NCBI RefSeq assembly: GCF_018131075.1
Contig: NZ_JAFCLS010000061.1
Location: 1-40,690, forward strand
Length of the DNA: 40,690 nucleotides
Origin: Bradyrhizobium sp. JYMT SZCCT0428
GTDB taxonomy: Bacteria > Pseudomonadota > Alphaproteobacteria > Rhizobiales > Xanthobacteraceae
Direction of reading: 5' to 3'
In this document: one piece after another, positions 32,743-40,690 of the stretch
Numbering within the stretch: position 1 is the stretch's first letter
How the letters are laid out: each line of letters begins with the position of its first letter
The notes under the pieces: model-generated
Told to the model about the DNA's origin: nothing
What the model saw: the letters and a program-made list of their open reading frames with translations, nothing else
Databases searched by the model: none
Position numbers and translations under genes: made by a program

Positions 32743-32822
32743 GTCATTGCGAGCGCAGCGAAGCAATCCATTTCACCACCGGAAACATGGATTGCTTCGT
32801 CGCAAGTGCTCCTCGCAATGAC
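32743..32822. repeat. REP-like palindromic element, GTCATTGCGAGC family, copy 2
   Basis: Three bases after the pdhC stop, GTCATTGCGAGCG begins an element with inner arms CGAAGCAATCCAT and ATGGATTGCTTCG and a right end CGCAATGAC at 32814-32822. It shares outer and inner arms with 27841-27944 but lacks the inserted palindrome. It lies inside the pdh operon, where the RNA hairpin may stabilise the upstream message. Confidence 0.8.
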
Positions 32823-32860
32823 GGAAGCGAATAGTCCGGTTGAATGATGAGAATGAGCGC

Positions 32861-34282
32861 ATGGCCGACACTTCCTTTGACGTCATCATCATCGGCTCCG
32901 GCCCCGGCGGCTATGTCACCGCGATCCGCGCGGCGCAGCTCGGCTTCAAGACCGCGATCGTCGAGAAATCCTATCTCGGCGGCATCTGCCTGAACTGGGG
33001 CTGCATCCCGACCAAGGCGCTGTTACGCTCGGCGGAAATCTACCACTACATGCAGCACGCCAAGGATTACGGGCTGTCGGCGGAGAAGGTATCCTACGAT
33101 CCGAAGGCGGTGGTGCAGCGCTCGCGCGGGGTCTCGAAGCGCCTCAATGACGGCGTCGGCTTCCTGATGAAGAGGAACAAGGTGCAGGTCATCTGGGGCG
33201 ACGCCTCGATCGACGCGCCGGGCAAGGTCACGGTGAAGAAATCCGCGGTCGAGGCGCCGAAGGGCACGCTGGGCGAGGGCGCCTATCAGGCCAAGCACAT
33301 CATCCTTGCGACCGGCGCACGGCCGCGCGTGCTGCCGGGGCTGGAGCCCGACAAGAAACTGGTCTGGACCTATTTCGAGGCGATGGTGCCGGACAAGATG
33401 CCGAAATCGCTGCTGGTGGTGGGCTCCGGCGCGATCGGCATGGAGTTCGCTTCGTTCTTCCGCACCATGGGCTCCGAAGTGACGGTTGTCGAAGTGCTGC
33501 CGCAGATCCTGCCGGTGGAAGACGCCGAAATATCGAAGTTCGCCCACAAGGCGTTCGAGAAGCAGGGCATCAAGCTCCTCACCAATACCAAAGTCACAAA
33601 ACTCGACAAGAAGAGCGACAGCGTCATCGCCACCATCGACGACGGCAAGGGCAAGACGCAGAGCATCGAAGTCGAGCGGGTGATCTCAGCCGTCGGCGTC
33701 GTCGGCAATATCGAAAACCTCGGGCTGGAAAAGCTCGGCGTCAAAACCGATCGCGGCTGCGTGGTGATCGACGGCTATGGCAAGACCAATGTGCCCGGCA
33801 TCTACGCCATCGGCGACGTCGCAGGTCCCCCGATGCTGGCGCACAAGGCCGAGCATGAGGGCGTGGTCTGCATCGAGGCGATCAAGGGCCTGCATCCGCA
33901 CGCGATGGACAAGAACCTCATTCCCGGCTGCACCTATTGCCATCCGCAGGTCGCCTCGGTTGGCCTTACGGAGGCCAAAGCGAAAGAGGGCGGCCACGAA
34001 ATCCGCGTCGGGCGTTTTCCGTTCGTCGGCAATGGCAAGGCGATCGCGCTCGGCGAGGACCAGGGCCTGGTCAAGGTGATCTTCGACAAGAAGACCGGCC
34101 AGTTGCTCGGCGCCCACATGATCGGCGCCGAAGTCACCGAACTGATCCAGGGCTACGTCGTGGCGATGAATCTGGAGACGACGGAGGAAGAGCTGATGCA
34201 CACCATCTTCCCGCATCCGACGCTGTCTGAAATGATGAAGGAAGCGGTGCTCGATGCCTATGGCCGCGTGCTGAACATGTAG
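32861..34282 (+). CDS. lpdA: Dihydrolipoyl dehydrogenase (E3)
   Basis: E3 reoxidises dihydrolipoamide and passes electrons to NAD. The 473-residue flavoprotein has the FAD site IIIGSGPGGYVTAIRAAQLG, the redox disulfide in GGICLNWGCIPTKALL, the NAD site LLVVGSGAIGMEFASFF, and the C-terminal His-Glu pair in FPHPTLSEMMKEA. ATG 32861 gives the natural N-terminus; the upstream in-frame TTG at 32840 adds only seven residues next to a repeat. It is the last pdh gene, separated by a REP element from pdhC. Confidence 0.97.
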   Translation: MADTSFDVIIIGSGPGGYVTAIRAAQLGFKTAIVEKSYLGGICLNWGCIPTKALLRSAEIYHYMQHAKDYGLSAEKVSYDPKAVVQRSRGVSKRLNDGVGFLMKRNKVQVIWGDASIDAPGKVTVKKSAVEAPKGTLGEGAYQAKHIILATGARPRVLPGLEPDKKLVWTYFEAMVPDKMPKSLLVVGSGAIGMEFASFFRTMGSEVTVVEVLPQILPVEDAEISKFAHKAFEKQGIKLLTNTKVTKLDKKSDSVIATIDDGKGKTQSIEVERVISAVGVVGNIENLGLEKLGVKTDRGCVVIDGYGKTNVPGIYAIGDVAGPPMLAHKAEHEGVVCIEAIKGLHPHAMDKNLIPGCTYCHPQVASVGLTEAKAKEGGHEIRVGRFPFVGNGKAIALGEDQGLVKVIFDKKTGQLLGAHMIGAEVTELIQGYVVAMNLETTEEELMHTIFPHPTLSEMMKEAVLDAYGRVLNM

Positions 34283-34289
34283 CTTGTCA

Positions 34290-34367
34290 TGCGCGGGCGC
34301 CCCGCGCATCCATCAAAAAGAAAACGCTTGATTCAACGGGATGGATTGCCGGGTCAAGCCCGGCAAT
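34290..34367. repeat. Pair of REP-like hairpins after lpdA
   Basis: TGCGCGGG/CCCGCGCA with loop CGC (34290-34308) and ATTGCCGGG/CCCGGCAAT with loop TCAAG (34345-34367) are both perfect. The second, in GGATTGCCGGGTCAAGCCCG context, is a widespread alphaproteobacterial REP form. It lies between lpdA and the threonine-synthase-like gene and creates a false in-frame start at 34341 for the latter. Confidence 0.8.
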
Positions 34368-34415
34368 GACAGCAGAGAACCAAATGCCGTCGGTGCAACG
34401 AGAAAGAACAAGCCC

Positions 34416-35657
34416 GTGAAAGACAACGATAACCTGACCATCGAACGCCCGACGTTCGTCACCCATCTCGAATGCGCGATGGAGGGCGATCATTATCCCG
34501 CCGACCAGATCCACAATCTCTCCAAGGCGAACAAGCCGCTGCTGGTGCGCTACGATCTTGCCGGCGTGAAGAAGGCGCTGAGCAAGGACGCCTTGTCGCA
34601 GCGGCCGGCGGACATGTGGCGCTACCGCGAGATGCTGCCGGTGCGCAAGGTCAGCGACATTGTCAGCCTCGGCGAGGTCACGACGCCGCTGATCCGGCTG
34701 CCAAAGCTCGGCAAGAAGCTCGGCGGCGGCGAGATCATCGTGAAAGACGAGGGCCGTCTTCCCACCGGTTCGTTCAAGGCCCGCGGCCTTGTGATGGCGG
34801 TGTCGATGGGCAAGGCGCTCGGCATCAAGCACATGGCGATGCCGACCAACGGCAATGCCGGCGCGGCGCTCGCCGCCTACGCCACCTCCTGCGGCATCAA
34901 GACCACGATCTTCTGCCCGGCCGATACGCCGGAAGTGAATGTCAGCGAGATCGAGCTGCAGGGCGCCACGGTCTATCGCGTCAACGGCCTGATCGATGAC
35001 TGCGGCAAGATCGTCGGCGAAGGCAAGGCCAAGGCGGGCTGGTTCGACACCTCGACCCTGAAGGAGCCGTACCGGATCGAAGGCAAGAAGACGATGGGGC
35101 TGGAGCTCGCCGAACAGCTCGGCTGGGAAGTGCCCGACGTGATCTTCTATCCGACCGGCGGCGGCACCGGCCTGATCGGGATGTGGAAGGCGTTCGCCGA
35201 ACTCGAGGCCATCGGCTTCATCGGTTCAAAACGTCCGCGGATGGTCGCCGTGCAGGCCTCGGGCTGCGCGCCGATGGTCCGCGCCTTCGAGAACGGCACC
35301 GAGCACGCGCCGCGCTGGGAGGACGCCCACACCATCGCGTCCGGCATTCGCGTGCCGCAGGCGGTCGGAGATTTTCTGATCCTGCGCGCGGTCCGCGAGA
35401 GCAAGGGTTTCGCCATTGCGGTCGATGACGAGAAGATTTCTGCTGCGCTGGGCGAAGTCGCGCGCGAGGAAGGCTTTTTGTTGTGTCCGGAGGGCGCTGC
35501 GACCTATGCTGCCTACAAGCAAAGCCTTGCCGACGGCCGCGTCACGAAAAACGATCGCGTGATGCTGTTCAATTGCGCGACAGGGCTTAAGTATCCGTTG
35601 CCGCCGGTCACACGTACGCTCGATCGTCATCAGCCGATCGACTACGCGCAATTCTGA
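34416..35657 (+). CDS. Threonine-synthase-like PLP-dependent enzyme
   Basis: The 413-residue fold-type II PLP enzyme has the Schiff-base Lys in LPTGSFKARGLVMAVS, then NGNAGAALAAYA, and the phosphate loop PTGGGTGLIGMWKA. These match threonine synthase, which turns phosphohomoserine into threonine, but close relatives (diaminopropionate or cysteate enzymes) share them, so the exact reaction is not certain. The start is most likely GTG 34416 (MKDNDNLTIERPTFV). The in-frame ATG at 34341 is inside a REP hairpin and encodes repeat-derived residues. It is the next gene after lpdA. Confidence 0.85.
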   Translation: MKDNDNLTIERPTFVTHLECAMEGDHYPADQIHNLSKANKPLLVRYDLAGVKKALSKDALSQRPADMWRYREMLPVRKVSDIVSLGEVTTPLIRLPKLGKKLGGGEIIVKDEGRLPTGSFKARGLVMAVSMGKALGIKHMAMPTNGNAGAALAAYATSCGIKTTIFCPADTPEVNVSEIELQGATVYRVNGLIDDCGKIVGEGKAKAGWFDTSTLKEPYRIEGKKTMGLELAEQLGWEVPDVIFYPTGGGTGLIGMWKAFAELEAIGFIGSKRPRMVAVQASGCAPMVRAFENGTEHAPRWEDAHTIASGIRVPQAVGDFLILRAVRESKGFAIAVDDEKISAALGEVAREEGFLLCPEGAATYAAYKQSLADGRVTKNDRVMLFNCATGLKYPLPPVTRTLDRHQPIDYAQF

Positions 35658-35689
35658 TTGTCGCGCGGCGCCATTTTGATGGAGCCTTT

Positions 35690-36664
35690 ATGATGCGAAG
35701 TTTATTTCTGACGGTGCTTGCGGTGTTGACGTTCGGCGGCGCCGCGGTCGCGCAGAATTTCCCCTCGCGTCCCATCACCATCATCGTTCCGTTCTCCGCC
35801 GGCGGCCCGTCGGACGTGATGGCGCGGATCCTGGCCGAGCGCATGAAGGCGACGCTCGGCGAGGTCGTCCAGATCGAGAACGTCACCGGCGCGGGAGGCT
35901 CGATCGGCGTCGGCCGCGCGGTTCGGTCAGCCCCTGACGGCTACACGATCAGCTTCGGCCATCTCGGCACCCATGTCGCCAACGGCGCGATCTACAACAA
36001 GCTCGGCTACGACCTCGTCACCGATCTCGAGCCGGTCGTGCTGTTGCCGAGCAACACCATGATCGTCGTCAGCAAGAATGCGGTGCCGGCGAAATCGCTG
36101 AGTGAATTACTGGCATGGCTGAAATCGAGGCCCGAGCCGGCGGCGACCGGTACCGCCGGCGCCGGATCGGGCAGTCACATCGCCGGGCTCTATTTCGAGA
36201 ACGTCACCGGCATCAAGCTGCAATATGTGCCGTATCGCGGCACCGGACCGGCCATGAACGACCTCGTCGCCGGACAGATCGACATGATCGTCGATCAGCT
36301 CTCCAATTCGATCAACCAGGTGCGCGCCGGAACGATTCGCGGCTATGCCGTCACCGACACCAAGCGCTCGGAATCCGCCGCCGACATCCCGACCGCCGAA
36401 GAGGCGGGCCTCGGCGGATTTCACATGACGCTATGGTCGGGCTTGTGGGTGCCGAAGGGCACGCCGAAGGAAATCGTCACCAGGCTGAATGCCGCCGCCG
36501 TCGAGGCGTTGAACGATCCGGCGGTGCGCAAGCAGCTCGAAAACCTCGGCCTGCAAATGACGCCGAAGGACAAGCTGACGCCCGAAGCGCTTGGTGAGTG
36601 GCAGAAGGCGGAAATCGCAAAATGGTGGCCGATGATCAAGGCCGCGAATGTGAAGGTGGATTGA
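35690..36664 (+). CDS. Bug/TctC family periplasmic solute-binding protein
   Basis: The 324-residue protein has a signal peptide (about 1-22, ending GGAAVAQ) and the Bug pattern FPSRPITIIVPFSAGGPSDV, then VENVTGAGGSIGV-like and PDGYTISFGHLGTH, YVPYRGTGPAMNDLVAGQID, and PKGTPKEIV. It should bind a carboxylate-like solute in the periplasm; the ligand is unknown and no transporter genes adjoin. GGAGC upstream of the double ATG at 35690 serves as ribosome site. It follows the PLP enzyme by 32 bases and may be co-transcribed. Confidence 0.93.
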   Translation: MMRSLFLTVLAVLTFGGAAVAQNFPSRPITIIVPFSAGGPSDVMARILAERMKATLGEVVQIENVTGAGGSIGVGRAVRSAPDGYTISFGHLGTHVANGAIYNKLGYDLVTDLEPVVLLPSNTMIVVSKNAVPAKSLSELLAWLKSRPEPAATGTAGAGSGSHIAGLYFENVTGIKLQYVPYRGTGPAMNDLVAGQIDMIVDQLSNSINQVRAGTIRGYAVTDTKRSESAADIPTAEEAGLGGFHMTLWSGLWVPKGTPKEIVTRLNAAAVEALNDPAVRKQLENLGLQMTPKDKLTPEALGEWQKAEIAKWWPMIKAANVKVD

Positions 36665-36672
36665 ATACCGCT

Positions 36673-36828
36673 GTCGTCCCGGCCTCGAGCACAGATGCGC
36701 AATTGCGCATCGGGGGACCCATACGCCGCGGCAGCAATTCTTTTGCGTGCTGGTCGTTATCTTCCTTTTCTAACAACATCGGCCGCGGCGTATGGGTCCC
36801 GGATCGCGCTTCGCTTGTCCGGGACGAC
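36673..36828. repeat. Palindromic repeat element, GTCGTCCCGG family, copy 2
   Basis: Outer arms GTCGTCCCGG (36673-36682) and CCGGGACGAC (36819-36828) and inner 19-base arms GGGACCCATACGCCGCGGC (36714-36732) and its complement (36782-36800) are all perfect. A 16-base palindrome ATGCGCAATTGCGCAT lies at 36695-36710. The same layout occurs at 226-363. It sits between convergent Bug and lytic transglycosylase genes and could end both transcripts. Confidence 0.85.
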
Positions 36829-36836
36829 GGTGAGAA

Positions 36837-39104
36837 TTATCGCGCCGCGGTCGCTGGCATCGCCGGCGCTGCATTTGTCTCCTGCGTCGCGACACGCTCG
36901 CCGGTCTTCGCCGCTATCGCTGTGCCGCTGTCGAAGCGGACGCGGTAGACCGCCAGATTCTCGATCACGCGCTGGACATAGTTTCGCGTCTCGGAGAACG
37001 GAATACGCTCGACCCAGTCGACCGGGTCGACCTTGGGATCGCGCGGGTCGCCATATGCCTTGATCCAGTCCCGGACCCGGCCGCGGCCGGCGTTGTAGCC
37101 GGCGAAGGTCATAATGTGCGAGCCCTTGTATTCGCTGAGCAGGGCGCTGAGTTCGCCGGCGCCCATTTGGGTGTTGTAGACGGGATCGGAAACCATCCGG
37201 TCCCAATCATATTTGACGCCGAAGCGCTTGGCGGTGTCGCGTCCGGCTTCCGGGGTGATCTGCATCAGCCCGACCGCATTGGCGTGAGACTTGTCGCGCT
37301 GGTCGAACGCGCTCTCGGTGCGGGCCACCGAATAGATCATGCCATGCTCGATTTCGGGCGCGATCTGCTTATGAGGCGGAATCCCGATCGTCGGAAATGC
37401 AAAATGGTCGAGCGGCAGCCCGCGGCCGAGCGAGGGTTTTCCGATCTGCAGCATCGCGCGGGCATCGTTGCGGCGGCCGGTGAGTTCGCCGAGCGCTTCG
37501 AGCAGGGTGACGTCGGAGCTCTGTTCGCCGAGATCGGTGACGAAATAGAGCACGACGTCGCGCTCGCCGATTTCGTACAGCATGTCGGCGGCGCGAACGC
37601 GTTCGTCGATGCTCGAAGCGTCGGCCGACGCGAGCGCCGGCGAGGGTGGGCGCAATTCGATCTTGTCGCGGCCAAGTTTTGCGTGCGCGAGCTGGCCGTA
37701 ATAGGCAGTCGGGTAGCGTGCGGCTGCTTCATAGCTTGCGCGCATCATGTCGTTGTTGCCAAGGGCTTCGGCGGCCCGCCCGCGCCAGTAATTCGCCCGC
37801 GACAGCACGGTTGGATTGGCCTGGCCCTCGTCGATGCGGGCGAAATGCTCGCGCGCGCTAATGGGTTCATCGAGATAGCGCAAGGCGATCCAGCCGCACA
37901 TGAAGTGGTAGTCGGACCGGTAGTATTCGTTGGCCGCCAGCGCCGCGGGCTGGATGACCTGGTAGGCGGTCAGGAATTTACCTTCGTCGAGCAGCTTGCG
38001 GGCGAGCGAGCGCCGCTCGCGCCACCATTGATCGGTATCCTGCAGCGCCATCGTCTCAGGCCGCGCCGCCAGCATCAGGCGGGCGGCGTCATCAATGCGC
38101 TTCTCGGCGAGCATCCACTGGATCCGGCACAGCGTGTAGCCGAGATCGGCGCGCGCGTCGGCCGGGACGTCGTCGAGCGCATCCTTGGCTTTGTTGGATT
38201 TGCCCCTGACCGCGGCACAGGCCTTTACGATCGCCAGGTCGTCGTCACCGAGGAGTTTTGCGGCACGCTTCGCGCCGGCGAGATCCTTGGCGCCGATGCG
38301 CTTGTCCATGCGCGCGCGGTGATCGTCGCGGGTGAGCAGGTCGCCGAACAGCTCCAGCACGTCGGGTTCGACACGATCAGACAATTCGTCCGACCGCCAC
38401 GCGTCGCGCACCAGCCGGCCCGCGCCGTCGCGATCACCTTCGCTGAGCTTGACGCGCGCGAGCGCCAGCTTGCCCCTGGCGCTGATCGGCGCTTCACCGG
38501 TGAAGCCGCGAACCTTGGCGCCATCGGCGCGCTCCTGCCACAGCCGCGCTTCGGCCCGCCGGCGCAGCTGCGCCGCGCTCGGCCATTCCGGATTGGCGGC
38601 GATGAAGGCGGCATAGCGGCTGAAATTCGCCGTGGTCTCGGAGTGGCGCAGGATGAACCATTCGACGAGCTTCTGGGCGGCCGGATCGGCGATCCTGTTG
38701 CGCGTCGTGGTCGCCTCGTCGGTCTTCGCCTTGCGCGCGAGATTGATCGCTTCCTTCACCAATGCAAGGTCGCCGGTCAGTGCTGGAGCTGCCTCTTTGG
38801 ATTCCTTGGCAGTTTCTTTGGGAGCAGGGGCGTCCTTTGCACGCTTTGACTTCTTCTTCGCGTCGGCATGTTTCGCGTTCTTCGCAAGTTTCGCGTGGCG
38901 GCGCTTTTCGACCGCGGCGTTGCGTTGCGGACCAGCATCCTTTTTCGCATCGAGCGTTTTCTTTGCATCGTGCGGCTTCTTCGCATCGTGCGTTCTTTTG
39001 GCGGGTTGCTGTTTGGGATTGGTCCGCGCCGTCGCCTCAGGCGCGAACAGGGCGAGCGCTGTTGCGGCGAGAAGACAGGACAGTGAGCGCAAGCAACGGT
39101 TCAT
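36837..39104 (-). CDS. Soluble-type lytic murein transglycosylase
   Basis: This periplasmic enzyme cleaves peptidoglycan glycan strands. The 755-residue protein starts at ATG 39104 (MNRCLRSLSCLLAATALALF) with a signal peptide. A Lys/Ala-rich linker (about 30-110) contains repeated DAKK units. A long helical superhelix like Slt70's follows (about 110-560), and the catalytic SLT domain is near 580-720: SVARTESAFD with the catalytic Glu, ANAVGLMQITPEAG, and FAGYNAGRGRV. An in-frame upstream start at 39179 lacks support. The Slt70-like layout is clear; which substrate bonds it prefers is not. Confidence 0.93.
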   Translation of the reverse strand: MNRCLRSLSCLLAATALALFAPEATARTNPKQQPAKRTHDAKKPHDAKKTLDAKKDAGPQRNAAVEKRRHAKLAKNAKHADAKKKSKRAKDAPAPKETAKESKEAAPALTGDLALVKEAINLARKAKTDEATTTRNRIADPAAQKLVEWFILRHSETTANFSRYAAFIAANPEWPSAAQLRRRAEARLWQERADGAKVRGFTGEAPISARGKLALARVKLSEGDRDGAGRLVRDAWRSDELSDRVEPDVLELFGDLLTRDDHRARMDKRIGAKDLAGAKRAAKLLGDDDLAIVKACAAVRGKSNKAKDALDDVPADARADLGYTLCRIQWMLAEKRIDDAARLMLAARPETMALQDTDQWWRERRSLARKLLDEGKFLTAYQVIQPAALAANEYYRSDYHFMCGWIALRYLDEPISAREHFARIDEGQANPTVLSRANYWRGRAAEALGNNDMMRASYEAAARYPTAYYGQLAHAKLGRDKIELRPPSPALASADASSIDERVRAADMLYEIGERDVVLYFVTDLGEQSSDVTLLEALGELTGRRNDARAMLQIGKPSLGRGLPLDHFAFPTIGIPPHKQIAPEIEHGMIYSVARTESAFDQRDKSHANAVGLMQITPEAGRDTAKRFGVKYDWDRMVSDPVYNTQMGAGELSALLSEYKGSHIMTFAGYNAGRGRVRDWIKAYGDPRDPKVDPVDWVERIPFSETRNYVQRVIENLAVYRVRFDSGTAIAAKTGERVATQETNAAPAMPATAAR

Positions 39105-39278
39105 TCCATGGTGCTCCCCATGAGTCACAAACCAAGAATCGCACGTCGCGTGCGGCCCGAGCCGTCCGAGAGGTAGCATGAGATCGATTAATCAATTGTC
39201 GCATCGGCGCAACAGCGCGCGGGAAACCGCACGGCAAATGGAACCCGAAGGTCGATGGAATCCAGCAGGGCGGCTGAC

Positions 39279-39443
39279 CTATTTGGGTGTCTGCAGTTCG
39301 TGCGATGAGGCCCATTCGTCCGCTTGGGACGGGGCTTTCAGGTCGTCGGGCCGCTTCAAGGCTGCAAGCCGGAACAGGCCAACGACCACGATTGCCGCGA
39401 GGACAATGGCGGCGGCGCAGAGCGCCTGTAGCGAGGTCCACAT
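39279..39443 (-). CDS. Small single-pass membrane protein, unknown
   Basis: The 54-residue reading frame starts MWTSLQALCAAAIVLAAIVV and holds one strong transmembrane helix (about 5-28), then a hydrophilic tail. No family is recognised and the ribosome site is weak. The upstream in-frame extension to 39629 looks non-coding. It may be a real small protein, but chance is not excluded. Confidence 0.4.
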   Translation of the reverse strand: MWTSLQALCAAAIVLAAIVVVGLFRLAALKRPDDLKAPSQADEWASSHELQTPK

Positions 39444-39732
39444 GGCAGCACCAAGCTTGCTGCCCCACGAATAAAACCGGATGGGGCCGGGTGGTGTTCC
39501 CAGAACCAGAACAAGCCGCCGTGATGTGGAACCAACATTTCCCGGGGAACTTGGTTTAGTCCATCGGGCGATTACCGCTGATTTGCGCCCGATGCGGAAT
39601 GGCGGCCCCAGCCATTTGCCTCCTCCCACTGGGGCCGCTTCCTTACCGGTTTTCGCTCCCCCAACAGAAGATGCGGCCGCCCCGGAACGAATGACACTTA
39701 TGTCGGTTAGCGGACTCGCGGGGTAAGCTCAG

Positions 39733-39921
39733 ATGAGCAAGCAAAGCGAAGATCTCCGAGACCAGGCCCGACGAGCAAGCCGCCTCGCGCTGACGGTCAG
39801 CGACCTCGAGGCCTCGGTGAAACTGAAAGAATTGTCGAGACAGTACGACGCCGACGCGGAGAGGTTGGAGAAAATCGACAGCCCGGCGTCCGGCACGACG
39901 CGTGGTGACCTTCAAGGATGA
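39733..39921 (+). CDS. Small hydrophilic helical protein, unknown
   Basis: The 62-residue protein is charged and helical throughout (MSKQSEDLRDQARRASRLAL and KELSRQYDADAERLEK), with no membrane segment. GGGGTAAG lies about 10 bases before the ATG. Its TGA overlaps the ATG of the next gene (ATGA at 39918-39921), which argues that both are real and translated together. Function unknown. Confidence 0.6.
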   Translation: MSKQSEDLRDQARRASRLALTVSDLEASVKLKELSRQYDADAERLEKIDSPASGTTRGDLQG

Positions 39922-40178
39922 GAGTATCTCCGGTTCAGGGGCGTCCCATGTACCCTTGGCGGTTTGGCGAATTCGACAATGTGATGGACGACGCGCTCAA
40001 TATCGCGATGGACTATCTCATTCGCACTGAGCAGGCCGTCGAATTCCGGGAGACGCAGACGGTGGCCGCAAATGCCATCGCGGACGCCTGGCGCGCAGGT
40101 GTGCGCAGTCGCATGCGGCTTACCAACGCGGCGATAAGGGCGGTCGAACAACACCGCGATACATCGGGAAACCCTTAG
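39918..40178 (+). CDS. Small protein of unknown function
   Basis: The 86-residue protein has a helical middle (DNVMDDALNIAMDYLIRTEQ) and C-terminus (VAANAIADAWRAGVRSRMRL), and no cysteine or signal. The start may be ATG 39918, which overlaps the upstream stop, or ATG 39948 (MYPWRFGEFD), which is the more natural N-terminus. I recall similar short proteins in Bradyrhizobium but no function. It probably forms a two-gene unit with its upstream neighbour. Confidence 0.6.
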   Translation: MRVSPVQGRPMYPWRFGEFDNVMDDALNIAMDYLIRTEQAVEFRETQTVAANAIADAWRAGVRSRMRLTNAAIRAVEQHRDTSGNP

Positions 40179-40690
40179 CGTACAACATGGCGGCCGAGCG
40201 AAACGCGACTGCCGCGCTCCTGACCGCGAGGAACCCGACACCGCGCGTAGCGCACGACGCCTTTGGCCGGCGTAGGAGCGGGTGACGCTGGAGAACTCGC
40301 CGTTGAATGCCGCTCATGGCGCTGTGCCATATCGCGCTGACGGCAGGTAATGTGCGACAAAACAACCCGACGGGCAAATCAGTTCCGATTTACAGAATTC
40401 GTGTCAAGCCCCAAAGTAAAAAATATTTCCGTTTACCAGAAGACAAATCAGGTGCATATCTTTGTCTATCCCGTCCTCCTCAGAAGGGCGTCGGCCGTCG
40501 TCACGGACGTTGGACGGGTTGCGGTGGACGCTGGTTTGCGCTGAGACGATGGCGCGGACTAAGCGTACGGCAAAACCGTGTGGTCCTGGCGCCCGTTGCA
40601 GGCGTCAAGCTGTCGGAGAAGCGCGAGCTGAACCGGCAGCGACGGAGTCAACCAAGAACTCGTCTCCGGGGAGATCACGGCATAAGCCGT
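40179..40690. repeat. Gene-free, repeat-like right end of the window
   Basis: I find no credible gene here. The stretch from about 40240 includes GACGGGCAAATCAG and AGACAAATCAGG, an AT-rich patch near 40410-40450, and later CCGGGGAGATCACGGCATAAG at the edge. From memory much of this resembles sequence repeated in Bradyrhizobium genomes. The last 27 bases match the first 27 of the window at 23 positions, so the same repeat seems to continue past this edge. Confidence 0.5.

Noticed and set aside
34341..34415. N-terminal extension of the threonine-synthase-like gene from ATG 34341
   Set aside because: It is encoded by a REP hairpin (MDCRVKPGNDS is typical repeat-derived sequence); GTG 34416 gives the natural start.
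1..40690. tRNA or rRNA genes, CRISPR arrays, integrases or insertion sequences
   Set aside because: I saw no cloverleaf-like gene, regularly spaced array or transposase/integrase reading frame. A tRNA scan was not possible by eye, so a missed tRNA cannot be fully excluded.

Overview
The window reads as ordinary chromosome of a GC-rich alphaproteobacterium of the Bradyrhizobium/Nitrobacteraceae type. The pointers are: pyruvate dehydrogenase E1-beta carrying its own N-terminal lipoyl domain; a pdhA-pdhB-DUF5076-pdhC-lpd cluster behind eno and ftsB; trpD-trpC-moaC without trpG (the group usually has a fused TrpE(G)); secG-pyrG-kdsA-eno order; Bug/TctC-type binding proteins; and several families of palindromic repeats familiar from these genomes. 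The genus is an inference from gene order and repeat style, not from a search.

Layout. 1-551 is non-coding and holds two palindromic repeat elements. 552-6717: a periplasmic S41 protease (ctpA), a membrane GGDEF-EAL protein and an MFS transporter (both split by single-base frameshifts), and a divergent CGNR zinc-finger regulator with two palindromes between it and the transporter. 6778-11138 (minus strand): ppiD, trpD, trpC, moaC. 11415-13625: tpiA, then a tight minus-strand set of XRE-cupin regulator, small unknown protein and GNAT acetyltransferase. 13851-18599 (plus): secG, pyrG, a NIPSNAP protein, kdsA and an MFS transporter. 18618-22677 (minus): a Bug binding protein, a secreted unknown protein, queF, a small cytochrome c and a Tat-exported beta-propeller protein (third frameshift). 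22952-34282: eno, an M15-like peptidase (minus), an MDR oxidoreductase, an FMN reductase, ftsB and the full pyruvate dehydrogenase complex. 34416-39104: a threonine-synthase-like PLP enzyme, a second Bug protein and a large lytic transglycosylase (minus). 39279-40178: three small unknown proteins. 40179-40690: apparently repeat sequence with no gene.

Functionally the window is mostly housekeeping: lower glycolysis into acetyl-CoA (tpiA, eno, pdhA/B/C, lpd), tryptophan, CTP, Kdo, molybdopterin and queuosine synthesis, and envelope work (secG, ppiD, ctpA, ftsB, M15 peptidase, lytic transglycosylase). The accessory parts are the CGNR/MFS divergon, the XRE-unknown-GNAT operon, and the beta-propeller/cytochrome c pair.

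No new defence, mobile or biosynthetic system stands out. The most notable signals are the paired 27-bp palindromes at 6061-6124, the three single-base frameshifts in otherwise intact genes (sequence errors or recent decay), the palindromes at other regulatory positions, and the partial copies of one repeat at the two ends of the window.
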